Source: Modicisalibacter xianhensis
GTDB taxonomy: Bacteria; Pseudomonadota; Gammaproteobacteria; Pseudomonadales; Halomonadaceae
Assembly (NCBI RefSeq): GCF_900113605.1
Contig: NZ_FOPY01000002.1
Coordinates: forward strand, 62,001 to 126,000
DNA length: 64,000 nt
Reading direction: 5' to 3'
Shown: piece after piece, positions 16,130 through 24,854 of the stretch
Position numbering within the stretch: the stretch's first letter is position 1
How the letters are laid out: each line of letters opens with the position of its first letter
Notes under the pieces: generated by a model
What the model was told of the DNA's origin: nothing
What the model saw: only the letters and a program-made list of their open reading frames with translations
The model's database searches: none
Program-made: the position numbers and the translations under genes

Positions 16130-16756
16130 TTACATCTTGCTGCCGGGATAACCTTCACGGTGCTGCTGAGTACCGAGATGTGTTGCCTCGCCGACGACAT
16201 CGGCAGAACTCGAGCGTGACGCACCGCCTTTATGCTGAGCCGTGCCCAGATGCGTGGCTTCCCCGACGACGCCCGAACTGGACGCCGGGCCGGCTGCAGC
16301 CGTTCCCACCCCAGACGTGGTTCCAGAACGATTGGTCCCGGTCACGGTATCGGTGTACTCCGGCGGAGCCGAAGTCGAGGCAGTCGGCGTTGCCGGCATG
16401 ACGGTACCCGGCCGGTAGTGACGCCCCGAGGCATCATCATGCCGCTTTCTACCCAAGGTCTTGGCGTAGGCCTTGTCATAGGCCTTCTGCCCTTTGCCGC
16501 TCTGCGACATCATCAACCAACCGATGCCGACACCAATCAGTAGTACAGGGAAGGGATTCTGCTTGATGGTATTGCCAAGGTTGGAAAGGAACTCGTTGGC
16601 TCCACCGTTACGCACATGGTTGTAGGCGGAATCCACGAAGTACTTCGGCGAGAGCCGGTCTTCCAGTTCGTGGAGGGTATCGTCCAATTCTTCGCGCGTC
16701 TGGCGAATTTCCTCTTCGATTTCATCCGGACTGCGTCTTTCGTGTTTATCGCTCAT
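16130..16756 (-). CDS. DUF3618 domain protein with repeated C-terminal motif
   Basis: The 208-residue protein has an N-terminal amphipathic coiled region (SPDEIEEEIRQTREELDDTL, DUF3618). One membrane helix follows at about residues 68-85 (FPVLLIGVGIGWLMM). A low-complexity Ser/Thr/Ala-rich tail then includes two copies of VVGEATHLGT-x-QH. The start overlaps the stop of the YqjE-like gene by one base. DUF3618 proteins resemble the ElaB/YqjD stress-related membrane proteins, but activity is unknown. The repeated motif is not one I recognise. Confidence 0.75.
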   Translation of the reverse strand: MSDKHERRSPDEIEEEIRQTREELDDTLHELEDRLSPKYFVDSAYNHVRNGGANEFLSNLGNTIKQNPFPVLLIGVGIGWLMMSQSGKGQKAYDKAYAKTLGRKRHDDASGRHYRPGTVMPATPTASTSAPPEYTDTVTGTNRSGTTSGVGTAAAGPASSSGVVGEATHLGTAQHKGGASRSSSADVVGEATHLGTQQHREGYPGSKM

Positions 16757-17187
16757 TATCTGCCCTCCTTGACATGTTCACCGTGATGCCTGGCCAGGTC
16801 CTTGTCGTTTCTGAAGCTGGCCATCGTTCTCTCGGGAGCGAGCTCCAGCGTCTTGAGCTTCTTGCGTCCGGCCTGCAACAGGATAGCGCCAATGATCAGC
16901 ACGACACCGCCCACGATCAGTGCCGACAGCCAAGGCGTCGAGCCATAGTCGATCACCGTGTCGAGTCCATAGACGGCAGCGGCGAGTAGCACTAGAAATC
17001 CGCTGAACAGTACAGCGCCGGCGGCAGCGATGGAGCCGGCGCCTTTCGACGCCTGGGAAGCCTTTTCGGTCATCTCGGCTTGCGCCAGACGCACTTCGCC
17101 ACGAATCAGGGTTCTGACTTCGTCGGTCAGATTGGAAACCAGCGATCCCAGCATGGAACTCTCCGTACGATTTTTCTCATCATCCAT
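16756..17187 (-). CDS. YqjE/phage-holin-family membrane protein
   Basis: The 143-residue protein has an amphipathic N-terminal helix (LTDEVRTLIRGEVRLAQAEM) and two membrane helices (about residues 50-74 and 86-105). This is the layout of the Act_hol_E/YqjE family. Despite the family name there is no phage context. It is the first gene of a pair with DUF3618, a combination seen next to yqjD-like genes in other gammaproteobacteria. An AGGAGG site lies before the ATG. Confidence 0.75.
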   Translation of the reverse strand: MDDEKNRTESSMLGSLVSNLTDEVRTLIRGEVRLAQAEMTEKASQASKGAGSIAAAGAVLFSGFLVLLAAAVYGLDTVIDYGSTPWLSALIVGGVVLIIGAILLQAGRKKLKTLELAPERTMASFRNDKDLARHHGEHVKEGR

Positions 17188-17286
17188 GAGTGCCTCCTTG
17201 CCAGACGTGAATCCGCGTTAGCAATTACCAACGTAGACGATGATGCTGCCGTGACAATGCCTGCTATCGTTACGTTACAAACATTT

Positions 17287-17562
17287 TCAACTCTTTTCCT
17301 GGGTGTGGGGCGCTGCCTGTCGTCCCGGCCAGTCCGAAAGACGATGCTTGCCCATCCCCACCGGCCGGCATCGAGGAACGGTACGCAAGGGGTGCAGGCC
17401 GTAGTGCCTGGTGCAGCGCACCGGATCGGCAGGCAGTGCCGAACGACGCCAGGTCGGGCGATGCCGCAGCGATGCCTGTCGGTAGCGCATCCCGGCAAGG
17501 TATTCATCAATGAGCCTGATGAGCATGGCGGCCAGCATGGCCAGTTTTCTGAGGTTAGCCAT
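17287..17562 (-). CDS. Possible small protein coupled to thioredoxin
   Basis: A 91-codon frame starts inside the last codons of the thioredoxin gene (ATGGCTAA overlap). Its N-terminus is helix-like (LAMLAAMLIRLIDEYLAG), but the rest is arginine-rich and of low complexity, as expected from a shadow frame in GC-rich DNA. I recognise no family. If it is not real, the 335 bases from 17220 to 17554 hold no gene that I can support. Confidence 0.25.
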   Translation of the reverse strand: MANLRKLAMLAAMLIRLIDEYLAGMRYRQASLRHRPTWRRSALPADPVRCTRHYGLHPLRTVPRCRPVGMGKHRLSDWPGRQAAPHTQEKS

Positions 17563-17881
17563 CGATCCGATCCAGTGCCTGAGAGATTGAATGGGTATTG
17601 GGCGGCCGAACAAGACGGGTGACTTCCTCGCCGTTGTCGAGAAAGACCAGGGTGGGCCACAGCTTGATTCGAAAGGAACGTCCCAGTCGGCGCCCTCGGC
17701 CATCCGCAATCTTGAGATGGTTGACACCGGGGTGGGATTCCATGGCCGCCGCCAGGATCGGTTGCGCCGACAGGCAGAAACCGCACCAGGGCGAGCCGAA
17801 TTCGAGGACAGTCGGCATTTCCATCGCGTCGATCTCCTCACGCGCTGGCTCCCGCTCCAGGTAGGTCGTGGTCATTGGCAT
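17555..17881 (-). CDS. Thioredoxin family protein
   Basis: The 108-residue protein has a thioredoxin fold with active site WCGFC (FGSPWCGFC, near residue 32) and the cis-proline loop LWPTLVFL. The dipeptide between the cysteines (GF) differs from the GP of classical thioredoxin, so the redox potential may differ. There is no signal peptide, so it is cytoplasmic. AAGGAGG lies seven bases before the ATG at 17881. It diverges from the secreted peptidase gene. Confidence 0.8.
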   Translation of the reverse strand: MPMTTTYLEREPAREEIDAMEMPTVLEFGSPWCGFCLSAQPILAAAMESHPGVNHLKIADGRGRRLGRSFRIKLWPTLVFLDNGEEVTRLVRPPNTHSISQALDRIDG

Positions 17882-17973
17882 TCCGTATCCTCCTTGACTT
17901 GATCCGTCAGCCAATGTCGCTAGCTTTGAAAGTAAGCGCTCCCCAACCCAACAACAACGACACGGAGGTCGGT

Positions 17974-19542
17974 ATGAAACGCTCGTGTTCTTTCCTGAAC
18001 CTTTCCTCTTCAACCCTAGTTGGAAGTATGGCGACTTTTCTAGTTTTCGCCGTACTCTCCTCCTCACCTGCATTGTCACAGGACACCGCCTCGCCTTCAC
18101 CACAGGCAGCAGGTGACGTGCCTGGCCTGGAAGCTTCCGCCTGTGTCACGGATGCCCTGAAGGCCATGCAGGCCGAGTGCTACACCTTCCGCGGCCAGGA
18201 AGATTGGAGCGATCCCAATGGGCAGGTGGTGGAACTTCCCGTGGCCGTGATTGCCCCGGAACAGGCAGGCAACCCGGACGCCCCGCCAGTCGTGTTCTTT
18301 CCCGGCGGGCCCGGCTATTCGGTGATCGGCAACCGTGATTACGTCGAGCAGTTGCGCAAGGACATCGGTGATCGCACCTTGATCGTCATGGATCACCGAG
18401 GCTTCATCCATGCCAAGCCGACCCTGGCTTGTCCGGACTATGCCGAGGTTTCCCCCTACCACAACATCATCCACACGCCAGCCATCACGTCGTCACTGGA
18501 CCCCATGGAGCGCATGGAGGCCATGACTGGCGAAGTGAGCGCCTGCTATCGCAAGCTCGAAAGCGAAGGCATCGATGTGGCGGAATATAACCAGTACGCG
18601 GTAGCGCGCGATGTCGACGAGATTCGTCGACTGCTGGGGTACGACACCATCGATGCCTTCGGCTCCTCGACGGGCAGCGGGACGGTCCTGTCCTATCTTC
18701 AGTACCACCCTGAACACGTCCGAGCGGCGATTCTCGGCTGGCCCTGGTTCACCAGCTTGCGCAACCGCTCGCCCCTGGACGAGTTCTACGTCGCCAAGCA
18801 GACCTTCAGCGACGTGCTTGCCCTTTGCACGGCGAGCAGCGAGCGCTGTCGGGAGCAACTGCCGGCTTGGTTCCTGGCCATCGACCGGGCCCGGCGGACA
18901 CTGGATGATCGACCCTACGTCGCCACGGTGCAGGACGAAGGTCAGGAGAAGCGCCTGTACTTTGATGGCGCCGCGTTTCTGGATACGCTCTACCTGATGT
19001 TGCCCAGCGACTATGCCCAGCTTCCGCGCCTGGTCAACGATATCCAGGCCGGGGACTACTCTTCGCTGGGGCAATTCTTCCGCATCGATCAGTACCAGCC
19101 GGACACTGAAGCGCCCAACTACGCGCTGGGCTATTTCCTCGCTCATGTCTGCAACGACATGGGCACCAACCGCCCCACCCCAGCCGACTCACGCGCGGCG
19201 ATACAACGCGAACCGGGTATCCTGGGGTTCGAGCCGCCGTGGGTATGTGCCTGGTGGGGGGTGGATGGCGACGTACCGAGCTCACATAGCGATCCGCTGC
19301 AGTCGGACAAGCCGGCGCTGTCGATTCATGGGCAGATGGACCCCTGCTGCGGCACGCGCTGGGGGGAAGTACTGTCGCGCACCATGCCCAATCTGCAGAC
19401 CCTCGAAATCCAGGCCAAGGGACACAGCCCGGTGACCGAGTGCCGTTCTCAGGTGATTTCGGCGTTTCTCGATGATCCCATGGCCGAAATCGACACAAGC
19501 TGCGCTAATGAGGTACCGCTGGAGCCGTGGGCACTGCAGTGA
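17974..19542 (+). CDS. Secreted alpha/beta hydrolase (S33 tripeptidyl aminopeptidase-like)
   Basis: The 522-residue protein has a signal peptide (about 1-35, ending ALSQD) and an alpha/beta-hydrolase fold. Visible elements are the oxyanion region VFFPGGPGYSV, the nucleophile elbow GSSTGSG (serine in GxSxG), an aspartate in IHGQMDPCCG and a histidine in KGHSPV. The layout matches S33 tripeptidyl aminopeptidase-like enzymes with a C-terminal TAP domain. It is probably periplasmic or secreted. Several cysteines could form disulfides. The ATG at 17974 follows GGAGG. The substrate is not known. Confidence 0.75.
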   Translation: MKRSCSFLNLSSSTLVGSMATFLVFAVLSSSPALSQDTASPSPQAAGDVPGLEASACVTDALKAMQAECYTFRGQEDWSDPNGQVVELPVAVIAPEQAGNPDAPPVVFFPGGPGYSVIGNRDYVEQLRKDIGDRTLIVMDHRGFIHAKPTLACPDYAEVSPYHNIIHTPAITSSLDPMERMEAMTGEVSACYRKLESEGIDVAEYNQYAVARDVDEIRRLLGYDTIDAFGSSTGSGTVLSYLQYHPEHVRAAILGWPWFTSLRNRSPLDEFYVAKQTFSDVLALCTASSERCREQLPAWFLAIDRARRTLDDRPYVATVQDEGQEKRLYFDGAAFLDTLYLMLPSDYAQLPRLVNDIQAGDYSSLGQFFRIDQYQPDTEAPNYALGYFLAHVCNDMGTNRPTPADSRAAIQREPGILGFEPPWVCAWWGVDGDVPSSHSDPLQSDKPALSIHGQMDPCCGTRWGEVLSRTMPNLQTLEIQAKGHSPVTECRSQVISAFLDDPMAEIDTSCANEVPLEPWALQ

Positions 19543-19551
19543 CAGGAGATG

Positions 19552-19595
19552 ACGGCAGGGGCCAACCGCGCCGGCCCCTGCCGTATCAGTTTTAG
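19552..19595 (+). terminator. Intrinsic terminator between convergent genes
   Basis: A perfect twelve-pair stem ACGGCAGGGGCC/GGCCCCTGCCGT (19552-19563 and 19573-19584) is followed by ATCAGTTTTAG. It lies between the peptidase gene and the convergent COG4315 gene and probably serves the peptidase gene. Confidence 0.8.
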
Positions 19596-20083
19596 CCTTG
19601 GGATTGGCCTTGGGTGTCCTGCTCGGGCTGCTGCTCGTTCTTAGAGCCGTCAGGGGCCACCAGATACCATTCCCCACCGAAACCATGGACGTCCTGGCCA
19701 TTGACCTCGCCCGGCGCCTGATCCTTGACGAAGTAGTACAGCGGCCAACCGCCGTAGGTGACCTGGGTACTCCCGTCCTCGCGCTGGAACGTATCCACCA
19801 AGTCCTCCTGCAATTGCTCGCCGACCTGGGGCTTACCGCTTTCCAGCGTCAGTGGCGGCCAGGCCTCGGCACACTTGTCCTGACAGGAACTCTTGGCCTG
19901 GGTGTCACCCTGGCCTTGCGTATCCGTCGTGAACATGTAGAGCGTCCTGCCCTGTCCATCGGCGACATAGGCACCGTAGCCGCTAGTGGTCTGTTCAGAG
20001 AGCTGGACGCTACCCTCCGACTGGGCCAGGGCCGGCCCGGCGAACGCGACGGCGGCCAACAGCGAAAGCGACATCAGTTTCAT
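19592..20083 (-). CDS. COG4315 secreted-repeat family protein
   Basis: This 163-residue protein has a signal peptide (1-20, ending ALAQS) and two copies of a conserved repeat. The first has GRTLYMFTTDTQGQGDT with CQDKCAEAWPPL; the second has GGWPLYYFVKDQAPGEVNGQ with GGEWYLV. This is the COG4315/Lipoprotein_15 pattern. The two cysteines probably form a disulfide. The last 15 residues are Gln-rich. Such proteins are periplasmic and of unknown function. The start at 20083 follows AAAGGAG. Confidence 0.8.
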   Translation of the reverse strand: MKLMSLSLLAAVAFAGPALAQSEGSVQLSEQTTSGYGAYVADGQGRTLYMFTTDTQGQGDTQAKSSCQDKCAEAWPPLTLESGKPQVGEQLQEDLVDTFQREDGSTQVTYGGWPLYYFVKDQAPGEVNGQDVHGFGGEWYLVAPDGSKNEQQPEQDTQGQSQG

Positions 20084-20183
20084 GACTGGCACTCCTTTGA
20101 CGATTGTCGCCTTCAACATAGCAGGTAGAGGCGCAGCCACGACCGGCATTTACCGTTCGTTGCACATTGAATGAAGAAACCGC

Positions 20184-20606
20184 TCAGAACTGCTGCATGG
20201 CCACCAGCACGACCAGATAGCGCGCGCCCTTGCCGATGGCGGTCAACACGAAGAAGATCGGGAAGGAAACCCGCAACAGGCCGGCAATGAAGGTTAGTGC
20301 ATCGCCACCCACCGGCAACCAGGCCAGCAACAGCGACCACACGCCGAAGCGGTTGAACCAGCGCTGGGCATGGCCCAGCTTCTTCTCCTTGAAGGGAAAC
20401 CAGCGCCGGTCCTTGTAGTGTTCCAGATAGCGCCCCAAGGCCCAGTTCACGGCCGCGCCGAGCGTATTGCCCGCCGTGGCGACCGCCAACAACAGCCAGA
20501 ATTCATAACCGGCACGAAACAGACCGGCCAGCAGCACTTCGGAATAGAAGGGAAGCAGGGTCGCCGCGAGGAAGGAAGACGTGAACAGCCCGAAGTATCC
20601 CGTCAC
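20184..20606 (-). CDS. DedA/YqaA-like membrane protein
   Basis: The 140-residue protein belongs to the YqaA-type short DedA (SNARE-associated) family. It has FYSEVLLAGLFRAGYEF early, GNTLGAAVNWALGRYL in the middle and WLPVGGDALTFIAGLLRVSF near the end, with four hydrophobic segments. DedA proteins are inner-membrane and linked to lipid carrier recycling; the specific role here is unknown. It has no close operon partner. Confidence 0.8.
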   Translation of the reverse strand: MTGYFGLFTSSFLAATLLPFYSEVLLAGLFRAGYEFWLLLAVATAGNTLGAAVNWALGRYLEHYKDRRWFPFKEKKLGHAQRWFNRFGVWSLLLAWLPVGGDALTFIAGLLRVSFPIFFVLTAIGKGARYLVVLVAMQQF

Positions 20607-20698
20607 ATCCGCTCCTGTCGTCTATGGGTGAATTGCGGGTTACAGCGTAGCCCCTGCCGGGCCGAGTGTCCGGCAACCATGTCAGCGTAGCAACCGGC

Positions 20699-21640
20699 TC
20701 AGTGTGTCGTGCCGCGCTTGCCCCCGAGGCGGCCGGCGAGCTTGACGACGCCCAGTACCACGCCACCGGCAACGATCCCGAACAGGGCATTGAGCACGGT
20801 GGTGCCCAGCGTGCCGAGCACGGCCCCGATGCCGGGGATCGCGGCTGAGGCATGCGAAACGTCCTCCATCGCGTGCTCGAGGAAAGGAATGCCATGGGTG
20901 AGAATACCACCGCCGACCATGAACATGGCGGCCGTGCCGATCACTGACAGGCTTTTCATCAGGTACGGTGCAGCACGCAGGATGGCGCCGCCGATGGCTT
21001 GCGATAGGGCGCCGGATTTCCTGTCGAGGTAGAGTCCCAGGTCGTCGAGCTTGACGATACCGGCCACCAGCCCATAGACCCCGACAGTCATGAGAATGGC
21101 GATGCTCGACATGACCGTGATCTGCTGGGTCAGGCTGGCGCCCGCAACGGTGCCCAGCGTGATGGCAATGATCTCTGCCGAGAGAATGAAGTCCGTGCGT
21201 ATGGCCCCCTTGATCTTGTCCTTTTCGAAGGCCACCAGGTCAACGTCGGGATCGTTGAGCGCCTTGACCTGCTCGTCATGGTGGGCCTTATCCTCATCCT
21301 TGCTGTGCAGGAACCGGTGCGCCAGCTTCTCGAAGCCCTCGTAGCACAGAAAGGCGCCACCCAGCATCAGCAACGGGGTCACTGCCCAGGGAATGAAGGC
21401 GCTGATCAGCAGGGCCGCCGGCACCAGGATCAGCTTGTTGAGGAACGAACCCTTGGCCACTGCCCAGACCACCGGCAGTTCGCGGTCTGCCTTGACGCCG
21501 GTGACCTGCTGGGCATTGAGCGCCAGGTCGTCGCCGAGCACGCCAGCGGTCTTCTTGGCCGCCACCTTGGTCATCACCGACACGTCGTCAAGAATGGTCG
21601 AAATGTCGTCGATCAGGGTCAGTAAGCTTGCACCGGCCAA
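20699..21640 (-). CDS. DUF808 (YedI-like) membrane protein
   Basis: This 313-residue protein begins [20 protein letters not shown] and includes [18 protein letters not shown], both signatures of DUF808. It has about seven hydrophobic segments; the region before the last ones contains [17 protein letters not shown]. The family is inner-membrane and uncharacterised. It is transcribed alone. Confidence 0.85.
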   Translation of the reverse strand: MAGASLLTLIDDISTILDDVSVMTKVAAKKTAGVLGDDLALNAQQVTGVKADRELPVVWAVAKGSFLNKLILVPAALLISAFIPWAVTPLLMLGGAFLCYEGFEKLAHRFLHSKDEDKAHHDEQVKALNDPDVDLVAFEKDKIKGAIRTDFILSAEIIAITLGTVAGASLTQQITVMSSIAILMTVGVYGLVAGIVKLDDLGLYLDRKSGALSQAIGGAILRAAPYLMKSLSVIGTAAMFMVGGGILTHGIPFLEHAMEDVSHASAAIPGIGAVLGTLGTTVLNALFGIVAGGVVLGVVKLAGRLGGKRGTTH

Positions 21641-21713
21641 CAGCGGATCCTCTTCGATGGGTTACGCTGGCTCAGCATAAGCAATTGGCGGTGTCGCCGC
21701 CATCGCCGCGGTG

Positions 21714-22322
21714 TCACGATAGCGCACGCAGACGCTGCAGGTAATCGTCGGCCACCTGTTGCAGGTTCTCACGCTGGCGGGCCGCCTGCTCTCGCGAACG
21801 GCCATCAAGGGCGCTCAGATTGGCATCCACATTGAGCAGCACGGCACTGAGCCCCGAATGCAGCAACATGCCCCCGGCAATCACGTCGCTCTGCAGATAG
21901 GCCTCGGTCAACGGCCGCGCATCCAGGGACAGCGCCAGGCCATCCAGGCAGGCATCGGCGGTGACCAGTGGGATTCGATTCACCTCCCGCGTTGCCACGT
22001 CCAAGGCTTGGTCTCGCTGCTCACGCTGGGTCTCGTCATCCTTGGGCATGCGCAATGCCTCCAGATAGCCTTCAAAGGCCTGCATATCGCCGTCGGCATG
22101 ATCGGCCAGCGTTTCCAGCAATTGTTCCGCACGCTCGAGCAGACGCTGGCGATCGACGCTCGGTTGCTTGTCGTTGCTGATCTTCAACCCTTTCATGATC
22201 AGCGCCACCCCGAAATCGGCAGACGCCGCCGCAGCAGCACCGCATCCCGGGCTGGAGCGTTGCACCACGGCTTCGCGAAAGTCGAGCAGTGGCAGGGTCC
22301 ATAGACTTTTAGGTGTTGTCAT
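21714..22322 (-). CDS. Cyclodeaminase/cyclohydrolase family protein (FTCD_C)
   Basis: The 202-residue protein is all-helical, with an N-terminal segment LLDFREAVVQRSSPGCGAAA, which matches the PTPGGGSAAA region of formiminotetrahydrofolate cyclodeaminase and FchA-type methenyl-tetrahydrofolate cyclohydrolases. In this protein the GGG is altered to GCG. A folate C1 reaction is possible, but the altered motif makes the activity uncertain. Its start overlaps the end of the RNase Z gene by four bases (ATGA), so it is probably coupled to it. Confidence 0.7.
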   Translation of the reverse strand: MTTPKSLWTLPLLDFREAVVQRSSPGCGAAAAASADFGVALIMKGLKISNDKQPSVDRQRLLERAEQLLETLADHADGDMQAFEGYLEALRMPKDDETQREQRDQALDVATREVNRIPLVTADACLDGLALSLDARPLTEAYLQSDVIAGGMLLHSGLSAVLLNVDANLSALDGRSREQAARQRENLQQVADDYLQRLRALS

Positions 22323-23290
22323 GGGCGCTCCAGCCGGCTTACCTGACCATCGCGCGAGAGTCGGTAGGTCTCGAGGTCACGGGCCAGGTAGAGCGTGTTA
22401 CGATAATGGTTGCGCGCTTCGCGCTCGACGTCGCCGATGTTGGGAACGACCCCGCGTTTATCGTGGTAGCGCGGGCTGAAGTGGGTGAGGATCAGGTTGG
22501 GCAACGCCATGGCCTGGGCGAACGTCGCCACGGCAGCCGCCGTGCTGTGCTGGTTGTCGGAGCCCAGGCGTTCGACGACGTCCTCGGTGTAGGTCGCCTC
22601 GTGAACCAGCAGGCTCGCCCCGAGGCAGGCGGCCTCGAGTCGCGAGGGGGCGTCGTTATCGCCGCCGATCACGACCTTTCTCGCCGGACGGCTGGGTAGC
22701 AAGACCTCATCGCTGCGCACCTGCGTGCCGTCGTCCAGGGTCACGTCCTCGCCGCGGTGCAGCCGCCCCCACGCCGGCCCCCTCGGCACGCCGAGGGCGT
22801 CCAGACGCTCGGTGTCCAGTTGGCTTTCCACGCCACGTTCATGAAAGACGAAGCCGTAAGATGCCACGCCATGCGAGAGCTTGACGGGCTCCACGCTGAA
22901 ATCGGGCAGGCTTAAGCGCGCGTTTACCGCTTCCACCGCAACGAATTCCAGCGGAAAGGTCAGGTGCAGCCCGGTCGTGGCCTGGATGGCGTCGAGATAA
23001 TCGCGAATCGCTGCCGGCGCAATGATAGTAAGGGCATGGCGACGCCCAGACATCGAGGCACTGGCCAGCAAACCGGGCAGACCATAGCAATGGTCGCCGT
23101 GCACATGAGTGATGAGCACGGCATCCAGCCGATGCAACGACAATGGGGTCTGCATGACACGATGCTGGGTGCCCTCGCCGCAATCGACGAGATACCAGGC
23201 TTTGCCACTCTGTTTCTTGATCGCGGCAGCCGTGACGTTGCGCTTGCGTGTCGGCACTCCGGCCGAGGTACCTAGAAAAACGACGTCCAT
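22319..23290 (-). CDS. rnz: Ribonuclease Z (ElaC-type)
   Basis: The 323-residue protein is a metallo-beta-lactamase-fold nuclease that begins MDVVFLGTSAGVPT, typical of tRNase Z. It carries the metal motif HVHGDHCYG (about residues 62-70) and further ligands in VIGGDNDAPS, LVHEATYTE and ILTHFSPRY. It would process tRNA 3' ends or act as RNase BN. Length is that of the short form. It is co-transcribed with the cyclodeaminase-like gene and diverges from the ketopantoate reductase gene. Confidence 0.9.
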   Translation of the reverse strand: MDVVFLGTSAGVPTRKRNVTAAAIKKQSGKAWYLVDCGEGTQHRVMQTPLSLHRLDAVLITHVHGDHCYGLPGLLASASMSGRRHALTIIAPAAIRDYLDAIQATTGLHLTFPLEFVAVEAVNARLSLPDFSVEPVKLSHGVASYGFVFHERGVESQLDTERLDALGVPRGPAWGRLHRGEDVTLDDGTQVRSDEVLLPSRPARKVVIGGDNDAPSRLEAACLGASLLVHEATYTEDVVERLGSDNQHSTAAAVATFAQAMALPNLILTHFSPRYHDKRGVVPNIGDVEREARNHYRNTLYLARDLETYRLSRDGQVSRLERP

Positions 23291-23434
23291 GGTCCTGTTC
23301 GTTCAATCCCTTGATCCGATTCATCACAGCGTAGTGTGCAGCACGGGTCTGCACCAAGCGTCACGGCGATTATGTGTCGCCAGCAATGCTCCTTATACTG
23401 CGGGCAATTCTGGCGATTTCATGACGAGGCAAGC

Positions 23435-24373
23435 ATGCGTATAGCGATCTACGGTACGGGCGGTGTCGGCGGGTATTTCGGGGGTCGTCTCGCCGAAGCC
23501 GGCGAGGACGTGACCTTCATTGCTCGTGGCGAGCACTTGGCGGCGATCCAGCGAGACGGCCTGAGCGTGAAGAGCGTGGCCGGCAGTTTTCACGTCGCCG
23601 TACAGGCAACCGATGATCCCGCCACGGTGGGCGAGGTGGATTGCATCATTCTGGCCGTGAAGGCCTGGCAGGTCACCGACGCCGTCGAGGCCATGCGGCC
23701 AATGATTGGCCCCGGTACCTTCGTGGTACCGTTCGAGAACGGTGTGGAAGCTGCCGACCAGATCGCGGCCGCGCTGGGCGAACGACACGCCGTCGGTGGC
23801 CTGTGCGGCATTCTCGCCTATCGCGACGCACCCGGGCATATCGTGCATGCAGGCGTCGACCCGTTCGTGCGTTTCGGTGAGCGGGACAATCGTCCCAGCG
23901 AACGTCTCGAGGCGCTCAAGGCCTGCTTCGAGCGCGCCCGTGGCGTCCAGGCCGAGATCCCCGACAATATCAACGTGGCGATCTGGAGCAAGTTCCTGTT
24001 CATCTGCGCCATGAGCGGAATCGGCGCGATTACCCGGGCGCCCATCGGTGTGTGCCGTCAACTGCCACAGACCCGACACATGATCGAGCAGATGCTCGAC
24101 GAGATCTATCAGGTCGGCCGGGCACGAGGCGTCGCCCTGCCGGACAACGCCGTGCCACAAGCGATGAAGTTCATTGACGCCCTACCCGCATCAGGCACCG
24201 CTTCCATGCAACGCGACATTATGGACGGTCGCCCTTCCGAGATGGAGTCGCAGAATGGCGCGGTGGTACGGCTGGGTGAGGCGAGCGGCATCGCGACGCC
24301 GATCAATGCCCTGGTCCATGCCGCGCTGCTCCCCCAGGAACTGGCAGCGCGCGGCGAGACCCCGTCGACCTAA
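23435..24373 (+). CDS. panE: 2-dehydropantoate 2-reductase
   Basis: The 312-residue protein has an N-terminal Rossmann motif GTGGVGGYFGGRLAEAGEDV. A ketopantoate reductase body follows, with FENGVEAADQ (the conserved NG) and a C-terminal helical domain that includes NINVAIWSKFLF with the catalytic-type lysine. This enzyme reduces ketopantoate with NADPH in pantothenate synthesis. Paralogues with other 2-oxoacid substrates occur, so panE is the family name and not a proof of substrate. The true start is the ATG at 23435 (GACGAGG upstream). Confidence 0.8.
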   Translation: MRIAIYGTGGVGGYFGGRLAEAGEDVTFIARGEHLAAIQRDGLSVKSVAGSFHVAVQATDDPATVGEVDCIILAVKAWQVTDAVEAMRPMIGPGTFVVPFENGVEAADQIAAALGERHAVGGLCGILAYRDAPGHIVHAGVDPFVRFGERDNRPSERLEALKACFERARGVQAEIPDNINVAIWSKFLFICAMSGIGAITRAPIGVCRQLPQTRHMIEQMLDEIYQVGRARGVALPDNAVPQAMKFIDALPASGTASMQRDIMDGRPSEMESQNGAVVRLGEASGIATPINALVHAALLPQELAARGETPST

Positions 24374-24396
24374 GCCATCCCGGAGGAAAAGCGTCA

Positions 24397-24786
24397 ATGC
24401 CCAACCTCTACCTGGTGCGAGGCCTGCCCGGTGCGGGCAAGACCAGCTTGGCGCGCAGCATTGTCGATCCGTCGCGGGTGTTCGCAGCGGACGACTATTT
24501 CTACGATAACGAGGGCAATTACCACTTCGATGCGGACCGCCTTTGGCCAGCGCACCGCCACTGTCAGCTCGCCGTCGCCAAGGCGATGGAGAACGGTGAA
24601 GATATTGCCGTGGCCAATACCTTCACCCGTACCCGGGAAATGAAGCCCTACATGAAGCTGGCCGAGGCGCACGGCTACCGGGTGTTCTCGCTGATCGTCG
24701 AGAACCGGCATGGCAGCAGCTCGCTCCACGATGTTCCAGAAGAAGATATCGAACGCATGCGGCAGCGCTTCAATGTCCGGCTGTAA
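24397..24786 (+). CDS. Small P-loop ATP-binding protein (AAA_33-like)
   Basis: This 129-residue protein has a Walker A site GLPGAGKTS (residues 9-17), a Walker-B-like AADDYF and the conserved segment ANTFTRTREMKPY. It resembles the kinase-like domain of polynucleotide-kinase/NEDD4-binding-protein-2 types. The substrate is unknown. The GGAGG site precedes the ATG; the gene follows panE by 23 bases and is probably co-transcribed with it. Confidence 0.75.
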   Translation: MPNLYLVRGLPGAGKTSLARSIVDPSRVFAADDYFYDNEGNYHFDADRLWPAHRHCQLAVAKAMENGEDIAVANTFTRTREMKPYMKLAEAHGYRVFSLIVENRHGSSSLHDVPEEDIERMRQRFNVRL

Positions 24787-24797
24787 GTACGCCGGCA

Positions 24798-24836
24798 AAC
24801 GGCCAGGGCGGGACGAGTGCTCCCACCTTGGCCGTT
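24798..24836. terminator. Hairpin between convergent genes
   Basis: AACGGCCA and TGGCCGTT (24798-24805 and 24829-24836) pair and extend inwards with a GGG(C)GGGA/TCCC(A)CC segment. It lies between the P-loop gene and the methyltransferase gene. T runs are short, so termination strength is uncertain. Confidence 0.55.
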
Positions 24837-24854
24837 ATCGAACCAGACTCTTCC

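Noticed and set aside
16756-17187. A prophage holin
   Set aside because: The family name suggests a holin, but no phage gene is nearby and the protein matches YqjE-type chromosomal proteins.
17080-17622. A 180-codon plus-strand frame across the YqjE-thioredoxin gap
   Set aside because: It overlaps two recognised minus-strand genes and has no domain or ribosome site.
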